This document shows, piece after piece, positions 1 to 12,200 of a stretch of 64,000 nucleotides of DNA (position 1 is the first letter of the stretch; each line of letters starts with the position of its first letter). The notes below the pieces were generated by a model. That model searched no databases and was not told where the DNA came from. It was given only the letters and a program-made list of their open reading frames with translations. Made by a program: the position numbers and the translations under genes. Source of the DNA: Galaxea fascicularis (lineage: Eukaryota > Cnidaria > Anthozoa > Scleractinia > Euphylliidae); contig OX419337.1 in the NCBI GenBank assembly GCA_948470475.1, positions 21,989,806-22,053,805 of the forward strand. Reading direction: 5' to 3'.

Positions 1-440
1 TTAGTTAAATTTAGGAAAATAGGAAATATTAAAGATTTAATGAAAGTTTACATGTAAAATTGGAAATTGAAGTTAGAAATTAGTGGACGGACACCAAACC
101 AGTTCCAGAACAACCTGCCGAGTCCTTGTGGGGTCTCAACTGTCTGGTCAAAACATTTTGTCACATTTCAATTCCTTCTTTAAACTCCTTAAAATTTCAC
201 TCCAATTGACGTTAAGTATCAGAGCGATTACATTGCATTAACAACACCGAATGCAGATGTATACGTAGAGAATCCTCGAGGATTTTGGCGTGACGTGCCA
301 ACTCAAAGTTTACTGGTGTTGAACGGCCAAAGTTTTTGTCACTCAAACATTTTAAAACACAATGGATCCAGAAAGAAGAGATATTTCACACATACCAGTT
401 TTAGCAAATTTTGAGCAGTCTTGCCAGTGTTTTGGGAGCA

Positions 441-680
441 GGGTTGGCGCAGTGGTGAGAGCACTCGCCTCCCACCAATGTGGCCCAGGTTCGATTCCTG
501 GACTCGACGTTATATGTGGGTTGAGTTTGTTGTTGGTTCTCTACTCTGCTCCGAGAGATTTTTCTCCTGGTACTCCGGTTTTCCCCTCTCCCTAAAAACC
601 AACACTTCCAAATTCCAATTCGATCCGGATGCAGGACCTCCCTGAAAACCACTTCGCGGTGAGTGGAGCTTCCTGGGTAA
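441..680 (+). mobile_element. tRNA-derived SINE
   Basis: A tRNA-like head (441-509) carries a box A-like TTGGCGCAGTGG and a perfect box B GGTTCGATTCC at 488-498. A non-tRNA body containing GGTACTCCGGTTTTCCCC follows. The head is not a functional tRNA because the acceptor stem and anticodon arm do not fold cleanly. End is approximate. Confidence 0.75.
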
Positions 681-2203
681 ATATCATTGATTTATTTATT
701 GATTTAGTGTTACATACAAAACAATTTTCGCCGTTTTCTTGCCAAAATAATGGCCAATGCTATCACGTTACTATTCATCAACCTGGCACCCTCTCAAAAT
801 AATTTTTTCACATACGCGATCCATTCCAAAGAAGGATCACATACCCCAAATTGCCCGAATTGGATGAAAAAATGAATGAACAAATGAGCAATTGTAGTGG
901 CCATTTCGGGGACCGGGAAAGCGGAGGGGGAGGGGGAGGGGAGGCCAGGGCCCCCAAATTTTTGGGGAAAAATAAATTTAGTAAAAACTATTTCCAAAAT
1001 AAATGAAAAGTAATTTCAAGGGATAATAGTGGTCAGTTAAGGCTGGTGGACCTCGGGGGAAAACATCCAAGCCTGATGGAATAATTATTGTGAATTTAAC
1101 CGGGTTAGATGCGTTGTAACCATTTCTATAGTACACCCCCTCTTCTCAGTTGAAGAAGCGGGAATGGCTCCCGCACTTTAAAAATTGCTCCGCGGCCCCT
1201 ACAAATTAACTCCATAACACTAAAATGGGAAATGTAGCAAGAAAGGTGAGGTTTTTCTTGTAGTAAAAAGATCAAGAACCAAGGTTTTAAGACAGAGATG
1301 CCCTGAGAAGTGTGCCTTCCTTTCAGGAACTCCGACTTTCTGGGTGCCTATTTGTAGAGCGCAAGGGAGCCGCGGGGCTGAATGGAGGTGGGAGGGAGGG
1401 GGGGGGGGTTGCAACCCGTACGAAAAGGAGCACTATTGGGCCTACTGATCCACCGTCGTTATACTAACCATATTTATTTTCATTAATTTTCATTCAAGCT
1501 CTCAATTAGTATAGACGAGCGAAAAAGAGGGCGTCTGGGAAGGAAAATGGGGTTCTGTCACTCCCTCCCAAACCTCTGCCGTTGTCTTTCACTCGTCCGC
1601 ACTGACTGAGGGCCTCAATTGTTTTCCCGCAGCTTGGCTCCAGAGAACATCCTCGTCACAATCGTGACGACAACTTCAACAAGAGACGTCGGCAGAAGTA
1701 AAAACATTTATTATAAAATCAGCAAACACAGAAGCAAAATAAGGGTACATATATATGTTGTGCCGCGTAGCACTATAAACACGTACAAGTGGTGGAACAG
1801 AGAATTAACTCTGAAGTGTAAATTAAAGTGCTAAGAGAAACCCGTCCTTTGCTACCTTCTGTCAAAATAGTTGAGAGGAAACACCTTCAAATTGTAGTTG
1901 TGTTTAGCATCATTTTTTTTGGTAATTTTTAAGGGTCGTTTGGATACCAGACCACATGACATTATATTACTCTTATTTGCAACACAGTCAGTGGAAGACC
2001 CCTCAAAACGATAGAATGTCTACCTGGGTGGACTCATTTGTTAGTGCGAGAGGAGACTGGATGCGAGTAAAGCGAGGCCCAAGAAGGACTTCCCACCAGA
2101 AACTTAGCATCAATACCTATTATTGCCCCGACCCTCCTCCTCTGTGGGTATGACTTAAATCCATGGTAAGACTACGTGTAACTCCTCCCCAACATCACCG
2201 TGG

Positions 2204-2543
2204 TTGTTTACCATTTACATGGGAAAACCGGTTGGTCGACGGTTTGTACAAATGACAAGCAAAAATCCCCAATGAGAAATTCCGTTCAGGATTGGCGTGT
2301 ACCATTTGCACAACCCCTACTAAATAACACGTGACACGCATCAAAATTGGAGAAGGGCTTGGAACTAGTGAAAATCGCAAATGGTACACACATTTTCCGT
2401 TCGGAAATTCCGGTTGGAAATTTTCGACCACCTTTCAAGAAATCCCGTTTTCCCGTGGAAATTTCCGTTCGGGAAGAAAAAAATAGTATTCCTATTTACA
2501 TTCCATCCTAAATTTCCGGATTTTTCCGGTAAATGGTAAACAA
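2204..2543. mobile_element. MITE with TTGTTTACCATTTAC termini
   Basis: Left end TTGTTTACCATTTACATGGG and right end (reverse complement) TTGTTTACCATTTACCGGAA form inverted repeats of 15 perfect bases plus a similar continuation. The interior has several TTTCCG/GGAAA motifs and no coding frame. It lies downstream of the ADAM17 stop. Confidence 0.65.
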
Positions 2544-2971
2544 TCCCTATGTATTTACCTACACAGCACGTTGCCACCGTTCCAACTATTGTTAAAGTGG
2601 TTACGTCACGTTTTGGTACAAATTTAACAAGCCACATGAGACGTTTGAACTGATGAAATCCAAAAATATCACTCCTCGATTTTGTTTAAAACTCTGCTTC
2701 ATGTGTAACTGAGTTACCATGGCAACGGATGGCAAGGAAACCGATAATACTTTGCTACCTTCTGTCTGTCTGTTAAAGCTTTAAGACCGATTTGTTTACG
2801 AAAATGTTCTTAGTTTAGATTCATTCCCTATTTTCGGCCCAGATTTGCACATCTTGCAGAACGCCACAGTTTTGCAAATTTACATTTTACGTCACTAAAT
2901 ATTCTCGAATTTTTGGAACATGGTCTCTTAACAAAGGCAAACAGGCCCATGTCAAATGCTATTTCAAATTT

Positions 2972-5900
2972 CTATAAGTTGCTCTCTCTGTGTGCCGTGT
3001 ATTCAAGTTGCGGAGTTCTGTGCGTCTTAATGTTCCTCGGCTTGATTTTAAACGGCTTGTCCGGTTTGGATGACCGGGTAATGGACTCCTGCCTGTAGAT
3101 AAATTTTCCTTTGCTAGTAGGCTTGGGCTGACGTAACAGCTGGGTATTCTGTGGAGGCAATTTCCAAGAGGGCTAAATTATCTATCCCGAGGACAAAATC
3201 TCCTAAGAAGCCTGTCTGAGTGACTGAAGACAAAATTATCCTTGTTACATGGTTTTGACTGGCGGAATAAATGGGTGTCCTGCAAAGGGACAAGCGAAGT
3301 AAAGCAGTCGGAACATCTTCGGATGACATCGACAGCCTTCCCCATTTTATCGGAAAAGCTTCGTTTGTTATAGGGTGTTCTCTGAAAACGGGTATGTTAG
3401 AGACAGCATATTCAGAGCATCTTCGGGTGTAATCGGAAAATCTTGGAATGACTGAGCACATATTCGGAAAAAGTGAATGTCAGACAAGATACAGTCGGAA
3501 CATCTTCGGAGATCCTCGGAATATCGTCAATTAAGTGTTTTACGTATCATTTGTGTGGTTAGTTGGCTGGTTATCTAAGTGATGTAGGGATTGGACGTAA
3601 GGAGTAACTCCTTCGGCTGCCATCGGAAAATTGTCGGCACTTGCCGTAAACGGAAATTGTCGCGTTTCCACTCTTAAGATGCCAGAACGTTGGAGAATGA
3701 AAGTTACTGAAAGGTGCGTTAAAGAAGCCCTGGTCGTTTATCGTAACTCTAACGAAATTTTATAACTTATTCCACGTTGGGCAACTTTTGGAGGGTTGTC
3801 CAATACACTCAACTAGACTCTAGTTGTGTATGCTTGTATTCTATCGGAAAAGCGGAAGTCTAGTGGTCATGGCATAGAGAACAAGGTATATTACATGTGT
3901 ACCGTGCTTGTCTCGAGTCCTCCACTGGACTCTGATGGACTCCAGTTGACAATTTTTTTGGACTTCCGGTTTCATTTCACGACTAGACTTCGAGTAACTC
4001 CAGTGGACTCTTAGATTTGACGACTAGAGTCTAGCAAATACCTTAGAATCCCTCCATTCTGCTTCTAATGCTTCCTGCTTGTCCCGTTTCCGATCCTATA
4101 AGAACATAAGAAAAAGGCTCCTTAGCCATAGAACAAACAAATTAACCAACCAAATCATTTTTTCACAGACAAAGGAATTGAATTTGGAGAGAGAACAGGG
4201 ATGAATTCAAGTCAATTTGCCTTGACGAAGGGCTAACGATCGAAACGCCAGTACCCCAATGCCTTATGGGAGGCCAAGTTACCTGACCAATAGCCGAGTC
4301 GAGGAGTCGGGCTCATTTTCCGAACCGTGGCTGGTAATCGAGCCTACCCGATCTGTTGATAAAACCAAATTCGTTTTCACACACCCCTTTGAAGTAAAGT
4401 CAGTCTAAAAATCGCACCAATATCATCGACTAAGAACGTTTTCGGAGCATTTTTAGAACTTGGTCGTCAATTAAATTTTAAGAAAACACTCTTGAGAAAT
4501 GCCTCCAGAAATTTTTGAGCACGCGTGTTTCATTCTAGGAACGTTTTTGGAAATATTCAAACATTTTGCGTCTGATTTCTTTCCGTTAGCTTGTCCTCTG
4601 TGATTAAAATTCAAAGAATAAGAAAACCAAAGCTTTGGATTAAATTACAGTTTCTGGCAAAACCGAATAAAAGCTAAGACTATCAAGTAACTTATGTAGC
4701 AAAGTGAACACAGGAACAAGAACTTTATTTCGGTTTTAGGAGTCACGCAGACAATGATTCTATTGATAATTAGTCACATGATATCAATTCCGGGATAGTA
4801 GTTCGACGCGCAGTTTTCGTGCCCTTGTTGTAGTCCTGTTCGTTTTGAGTCGTGCTGTTAGTAAAGCTCTTTTACAGAGACGAGGATAAAGTTTGGTTGA
4901 CTAGGAAAACTTACAAGACGGTTGATGTAACAACTCGCAGGGATCCAGATTAGCAAAGAAAACACCACAACTGTTCCAGCCAAGTTGTCTTTCATAAACT
5001 GTGCAATTTTGTTGCTATCCAAAGTGGTGAGGAAGGTCCAGAATCTTTCCACCAAATCTTGAGTAGTTTTCTTACATTCGCCCTGGAAGTCGTTAAACAG
5101 AGGAGGACAGTGAAACGCCGCTTATTCTCGACAGTTTCCAAAATGGCGCCATAATGACACCGAATCGTTCATTTCCATCGCTTACATTTTCATGCACTCG
5201 CATTTGCGCTCGCGTTTGCAGTTCACACGTGTAAACCGCAACGCAAACGCAAATGTAAACGCAAGGTATACACGTCAGCCTCGTTCGCCATCTTGAATAA
5301 CTGAAGACTTCGACTGCGCTTGCGTATCTTACCTTGCACTTGCATTTGCGTCCGCATGTGTGAACCAGGCTTTAGTTTCACTTCAGCTAAGTTTAATTTG
5401 TCCTGGCGATAGCTCACATATTTTCTCTTACATTAACCCCGATCCATACGGACAACGGTTGATACGCTGTCAAACCACGTTGATCTCGATTTACCAAAAC
5501 TAGTTATTTCTGCACCGCACACTGCATTTCCATTTGTCACAATTATGTGCTTATTGAAGATATTCTAACCCCTTTTATAAAATCAAAGAAGGTTGAAAAT
5601 GTTAGTGTAGAACAAAGACACGGGAGGCTGCGCTTATACGAGGTTTCAGTAGAGAAATCGCCAAGACCATGGTTTCATGTACTGTTACAGGAGGTGTCCC
5701 CAAGTGAAGGTTCAACTGTACTTAAAACGATAACTCATTTCAACCCATTTTATAACTGCGTACTCAGCAACCTGGCCTATGAATGGAAACGAGGGGGATG
5801 ACCTTGTTTTGTTACAGACGTAGTAAGTAAGTCAGTAATCTTTATTTATCCACGGTTAAAATTCACTAATCTAAGGCATACTGATATCACACTCAAAATC

Positions 5901-6194
5901 CAAAACTAAAAACTGCGAAAGACAAAAATTGTACAATTGCTTACAACATATGTAACCTATCTAAAATACTCATTATGCCAACATTTAAACCTGGTTTCAA
6001 TGAATGCCGTACATCTAACTTTTACTGAGGTAATTATTTAAAACAGTTCGAAATTCGCTCTGAGATTCTGCTTTCCTGACATCAACTAGTCTACATTTAC
6101 ACGAAAAAGACAGAGGTTTATATCAAAACACTTAAAGGTTAGGCCACTCAACACACAACTGTATTTAAGCAATAGAAAACGTTTTCCGTGTTTG

Positions 6195-6243
<49 letters not shown>

Positions 6244-9200
6244 CGCAAACCCGAGACGAAGTCGAGGGTTTGCATAACTGTCGAGAATTCTCCCAACCCC
6301 TCGAGTGTTTATATCAGGCCATGCAAACACAAGAAAAAAGTTTTCTATTGCTTTTATAAAATAACTTCCTCTAAAAACTACAACGCGTCACACAACCATG
6401 TTTACATACTCTCATGCAAACACGCCTCTCGGCCAATCAGAGCGCGCGTACTATCTTAGTTATTTTATAAAGCAGGCTATTACCTGGACACAAGTTCCTT
6501 GCTGTTCTCCACTCTGGCATGAGCGGCCATCTGGGATAACTAGAATGCGGTTCGTGACATTGTCTTTGTACGGTTCACAAATTCCACCACTTTCGCAGCA
6601 AACTTTACAAGCATTCTCCACCTCAGAGCATTTGCAGGGCTTGAGTCCGTTGGCATCACAGAAAGACAAACACTGGCCATCGAGACATTTTCCCCTTTAA
6701 AAAACCAGACATAACAGAGTTGAAGGTGGCGACAGAGAGACTATAAACTAAAATTTCTTTTCTCACGAAGCAACAGGACAAAGATGTCAAAAAGTGTCGC
6801 GTCGCTTCCGGGATAGAGCTTCAAAAAATCACATACTTGTCAATGCACTCGGTTTCATCTTCCATGTTCTCCGCTTCTGGACATGATGCACTCTGGCCAT
6901 CACATTTTGTCTCTTTCTTACAAGTTGTTGCGTCAGCTTCGCGACACGTTTCCCCCTTTGTGTTACCGTAGGTGCAGTTCCTGCAGCAAGGTGAGTCATA
7001 GCCATCGCTGGAGAGTGGAACACAAGGAAAGCAATGAAACACGGAAAAAGGATGGAGGAGGCAAGGTGGGTGGGAGGGAGGGAGGGAGGGAGGAAAGAAG
7101 GGAGGAGGGAAGGAAGGGAAATAGGGAAAGGAGAGAGGAGGAAAGTTGGGAGAGAGAGGTGGGATGGAGGGAGCGAGGAGGGATGGAGAGAGAAAGGAGG
7201 GAAGAAGGAAGGGAAGGAGGGTGGAGGGATGGAGAGAGAGGAGGAAGGGAGACAGGGAAGGGAGGGGGAAGGGAGGTGGAAGGGACGGAATGGAGGTAGG
7301 GCGGAATTGAATATGAGAAATGAATAGACAGCAAGAAAGGAGGGAGTAAAGAAGTGAGTAAGGAGGGTAGTGATGAACGAAGTGAAGACAGAGAGAGAGT
7401 GAGAGGAAGGAAGGAAGGAAGCAAGGCTGTCACCTGCATTGAGAATTTGGTTTTAGCTTGCAGGTTTTAGTACAGCACAGGGTATCCTCTGGTACAATGC
7501 CTCCAGGATCACATTCTTCGTCTGCTTCTTTCTTGTAGTTGCCACAAATTTCATTTCTTGGCTCTAAAAGAGTTCACAATAAATTTGGAAAACGTACATT
7601 TAAAAATCTGATGGCCGACCTTCTAAGTCGGTAACAGAAATAAACTATATCCCGCAATCAGTATTCCTAATAAGGTGAAAATACCTGTTCTAACATTTCA
7701 GATTTTGCACTTCAGAAAGTTACGGATTTGACCATATTTCAAAGTTTTATCTTTGTAAAGCAAAGTAACACAAGGACATGTAACGAGTCCTACAAAATGT
7801 GTTGGAAACATTAAAAGAGAAGCCTTCACGCACCCAAAGTTTACCTCTAATTTTGATGACTACGCATAAAAATCAATGATACTTAAACGTTGAGTTCACC
7901 TTGTACCACAGGTAACCCAAGCTCGATAGGCATATAGGTCGTTATGACTCTTTTGTGTTTTTTTGGTCGATTTGAGGCGATTTCTTGGCGTTTTGGTTCG
8001 AACGGATTCTACCTCTATTGCACTTCCTGGTCTGACATGAAACAGTGACCATACCCTTGAAACAAAACTGTGACTTGGATTTTAGCACCTCAAGAATTCT
8101 GCGCCTGCTGCATGGCGAAAAAACCTGAAAAAAAAAAAGAAAAAAAAGCAAAAAAAATTACCTCAGCTTATAGCAAGAGGTTGCCCTGACAGGCTCAATG
8201 GTCTCAACTCAATATCGACTTCTAAATTCGCTTCACTGTTTGTTTGTGTTTGTTCGTTTTTCTAATTAACATTTGATGAGAAATTGAAGGTCTTGGTGCA
8301 AGACGTGCCAAAGTGATAACTTTAATACACGTACGCTTTCCTTTGGCCTGTAGACTGGTTATCGCATCAGAAATGTAGGTCCGTAATTATATTGCGTGCT
8401 AAAGGCTTAAATTTGATGAAATACCCTATGACTTATTCAAAAAGCTCAAGACACAGAAACAAAAACAATTTCATTGGGCTTTCAAACGAAATCCAATTTA
8501 GGCGTACAAATCAGAAAGAAGTTCAGACCTTTGTCTCCAACACGACAACTAGTCCATAGACCAACAGAGACCAAATTTAAAAGAAATTTGCAGCCAAATC
8601 ATCACTTACAACTTTCTTTCACCAAGTCCTTTCATTGTTTCATGATTGCGTACTGTGGAGTGCGAGTGATTTTTTAATCAAAAATATACTTTCATTGCAA
8701 ACTCAACTGGGCGCATTTAGAGCACAGCCCTGGAAAACACAAAGAATTTGCGTTGACCTAAAAGACCAATCAGAACCAATTTAATCAACCTTGGTCAACA
8801 CAATTCGCCCATAGTTCTATGCTAAGACAATCTGAATGGATTTGTGACAAATTGACTATTGTTATTCAGTTTGTACCTTGTTGTTACGAAGTTGTCCGCT
8901 CACTGAAGCAGGGTACATGATGTACTTGCCACCGCCTGCCTTGTTATCTGCTGGTGCACACTCATCGGTATCTGGATCATGCTCACTTCCGAAATTGTGT
9001 CCTGAGAGCAATTCAAAGGGGAGCTCATATATGAGTTACACACAACACCCTGCCTGCTTCACTGGGAACTTGGTAACAACGTACAATTTCTGCTAAGTGA
9101 GGCGAAATAAGTGGAAAATGTTTTTCTAACACACTGCCGGAGCCTCGGAATGTGTCAGGTGACTTAAAATAATTAATTAGGTATGTAGTTGTTTTTGTTG

Positions 9201-12200
9201 TGTCCACCATCACTGACCATTGTTTACCTGTACACATTTACCAACTTTGCCATTTTTGTAATTTCCCAAATTTTAGTAGGATGTACTCGTGTAATCAAAC
9301 CTCTGTATTAACTGGCCACCCCTCAGCAATCAAAGTCCTGATGAGGGTTCTTCTATTTTTTTCTTTTTTTACCTCTGTTAAGCAGCCAGCCCCAATTAAA
9401 TAAGTAGACACGCTACAAAAGGCACTGTACTTTACGGGTTCAAAATAAAATCAGAGCTTTTAGCCTGAATTTATAGGCTTTTTTTCCCAAGGCTGATTTT
9501 TTCGCCGATCAATAGATGTAATTTTCTATTGCTTCCGTGAAAAATCGCCGGCAAGTGTGACCAAAGTGCCGGCTGCTATTTTGAACCCTGCCTTAAGTAC
9601 ACCTGGATCATTTGTCAATCAACCGTCGATGCATACAGACCTCTGTGAAAATTTGTGCAATAACAGGCCACCTCCTAGCAATCAATTTGTAGCATTTCTT
9701 TGTCTTTCTTGTTTCTAAGATTTATTGCGCTAATTTATAAATTCAAAATGGTTTGCTTACATTATGCCATCGTTCAACTACCATGATGATACAAGATTTA
9801 TGAGGCTAAATGATATTCTTGGTTAGAATAATGAATTCAAAGAAAAAATATGTAAACTATATAAACACAATATCCACTTATTCAACATCAAATAGAAACT
9901 AAACTACATTTTTTATGTTGTTCGTCTTTGTTTTGGCCATTGGCCGCCATCAAATTAGAGCTGAAAAATTTTTTGAGTAGGGTGGAGAGCTATCCCTTTC
10001 ATAGCGCATCTTTGAGTTTAAATTCCCTGAGGCTGGCCTCTTAATAGGGGTTGAACTGTATTAGAGTTTGTTGAGTTTGTGATAAAGGCCAGACTGTGGT
10101 GGTCAGCTTGGCATGTCTACCAGTGGTGTTTGATAAAGCATATTCAATATTTGACCGTTGGTCACAGAGGCCAAATGAGAATTTTCCAGTCATGGTTGAT
10201 TAGCCCATTACACAGCCAATATTATTTTAGCAAAGAAAAAGTACAACTTACCAATTTCTTGTTAAAGATGCAGATATCCCAGGCAGCAATAAAGGAAGGA
10301 AAAAGAAGTAGTTAAAAAGGGAACTTAGCAGTGATCATGATCAACAACCCTGACAACTTTCTAGGCTAGGTAAATCCTGAATCGTCACCGTCATCATCAT
10401 CTTCATCATAAAAAAAATAATTGCTGACACACCAACCTGTGGTCTTTATAACCAGATTGTTTCCATAGATGTCAGGCAACAACAAAGTGACCACAATTGA
10501 ACTTATAATTATTTTCAACTCTATGCTCTAAGGCCCAATTCAAACGTCAAATTACACATGTGCCAAATCCATTGCAAATGAGGAAACACAATAGATTTTT
10601 CTCATTTGCATTAGATTTGGTACATGTGAAGTTCAACGTCTAAACCAGGCCTAACACTTCCATAAAATTGTGGCTTTTACCATCTCTGTAATCATCCATC
10701 ATCATCATCACCACCACCACCATCATCATCATCATTAACAACTTGATCGTCATCACCATCATCCCAATATAAGTGACACTTTACTCTTTCAACCCTAATA
10801 TCAGTATCTACAGCTGTATACTCAACACACTGTTCTCCATTCATTTTTATGGTGATGATGAGTAGAATTTGCAAAATAATCAAGACCTATGTCACAATTT
10901 AATCATTTCCTATTTTCTCACAATCTTTATGTTTGATTGAGCAGTGTTAATATAAGGAGAAATTAATCATTGATCACTCTTAGGGGTTCAAGGGTTAAAA
11001 TAAGTACCATGGGCAGTGACAATGTCAGCTTCCTCAGTTAGCAGCTTTCTTCCCCAGTTTATGGTGCTGCTTAGTCCAGTGTTAAGGTATAGCCAAGTGT
11101 TATTTGTGAAGTACTCTGACAAAAACAACATCACCATTAGGGGTGGCGAATTGTACCTCTAAAATCATAGGTCTGGTAAACTTTTTATTCAATCTCGAAA
11201 TCTTGACAGCCTTTACAAAAAGTCTCGAATTCTTGTTTACTTGTATTTATTTCAGTCTCAATGTCTTGCATGTTTGATCTTGGTCTTGGTCTCGGATTTT
11301 CAAACAAAGGTCTCAGCAACTTGCTGAGTCTCGGATTTTATGACTTGCCACCTGTATCATTTAATGCCACCAAATCACTGTAAGTTATCCGACCTTTATC
11401 TTAATCATAATCTTAAAAATAGAAACCCCGATAAAGCAGTTTTCAATTCAGCAAAGTTGAAATAAAAACAAAAGAAGAAGAAAACAGCACAAGCAGAAAA
11501 GCTGCAAGAGATGAGCCACCCAGCACTAGATTATCTCCTTTTATTGAAAGTTTTTCAAAAGCTTCAATAACAAATCCCTCATTTGGATTCCCAGATGCCA
11601 TGTTTGAGTTCGATCATTACAAATGTTGGTTTCTGTCATAACAATAAGACATAATATGTTATTAATTTTTCACCAACCAGAAAGCTGTGTTCATGGGCAA
11701 ATGTGATGTATACAGAAAACAATGCCATCCATGCATCCTCATGTTTCGTGAGACAAGTGCTCGCTGACTCATCTGTTGCCACTGATGTCGCAGCCTCTGT
11801 GAGAGCCTGCTTGCAGGCTACAGCATAGGAGAGTGACTAACAAGATGACAGCAAAGACACTGCCCCTTATAGCAATAATATTATTATTATTAACTAGTCC
11901 ACAACTGATCTGCTCTCTGACAGCAACTTCTATTTCTTTGTGCCTGAACATATTGCCATTTCCAATGGTAACATGGACATTGCAAGACAGGTGATTGTTT
12001 TATAGATAAGATTCTACCACAGACCAATGACCTCTTTTTCAATAATAAAAGAAGACCACTCAGGTAAATTGATTACCATCAGTGCAGATTCCCCCAACAG
12101 CATTTCTTTTACGATTACCAACATAAGCCAGTCCAATAACACCATCAGCAAAGTCTTGATATGTGAACAAATGTGCCAGGCAATACTTCTTCCAACTCTT

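Larger units (their letters stand above)
1..2971. other. Region downstream of ADAM17
   Basis: Apart from the SINE at 441-680 and the MITE at 2204-2543, no gene, RNA or repeat was recognised. G-rich runs occur near 925-960 and 1385-1410. Confidence 0.5.

Noticed and set aside
441..509. Possible functional tRNA gene
   Set aside because: Internal promoter boxes are present but the cloverleaf is not intact and a SINE body follows. The same applies to 39140 and 40045.
5547..5801. 84-codon plus-strand frame inside ADAM17 intron 17
   Set aside because: No recognisable domain, no splice support, and on the strand opposite the gene.
6883..7439. Arg/Gly/Glu-rich and Ser/Leu/Pro-rich frames
   Set aside because: They are readings of the polypurine tract in ADAM17 intron 15.
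9001..9020. GAATTG just upstream of ADAM17 exon 13 as source of the missing Glu-Leu
   Set aside because: It needs a non-AG acceptor and would insert two extra residues into the zinc motif. The microexon at 10252-10257 explains the motif with normal splice sites.
11690..11815. Minus-strand open stretch with [10 protein letters not shown], first considered as ADAM17 exon 10
   Set aside because: The true exon with [11 protein letters not shown] is at 12077-12215. This stretch does not match the family and lacks fitting splice sites; it may be an unidentified transposon remnant.
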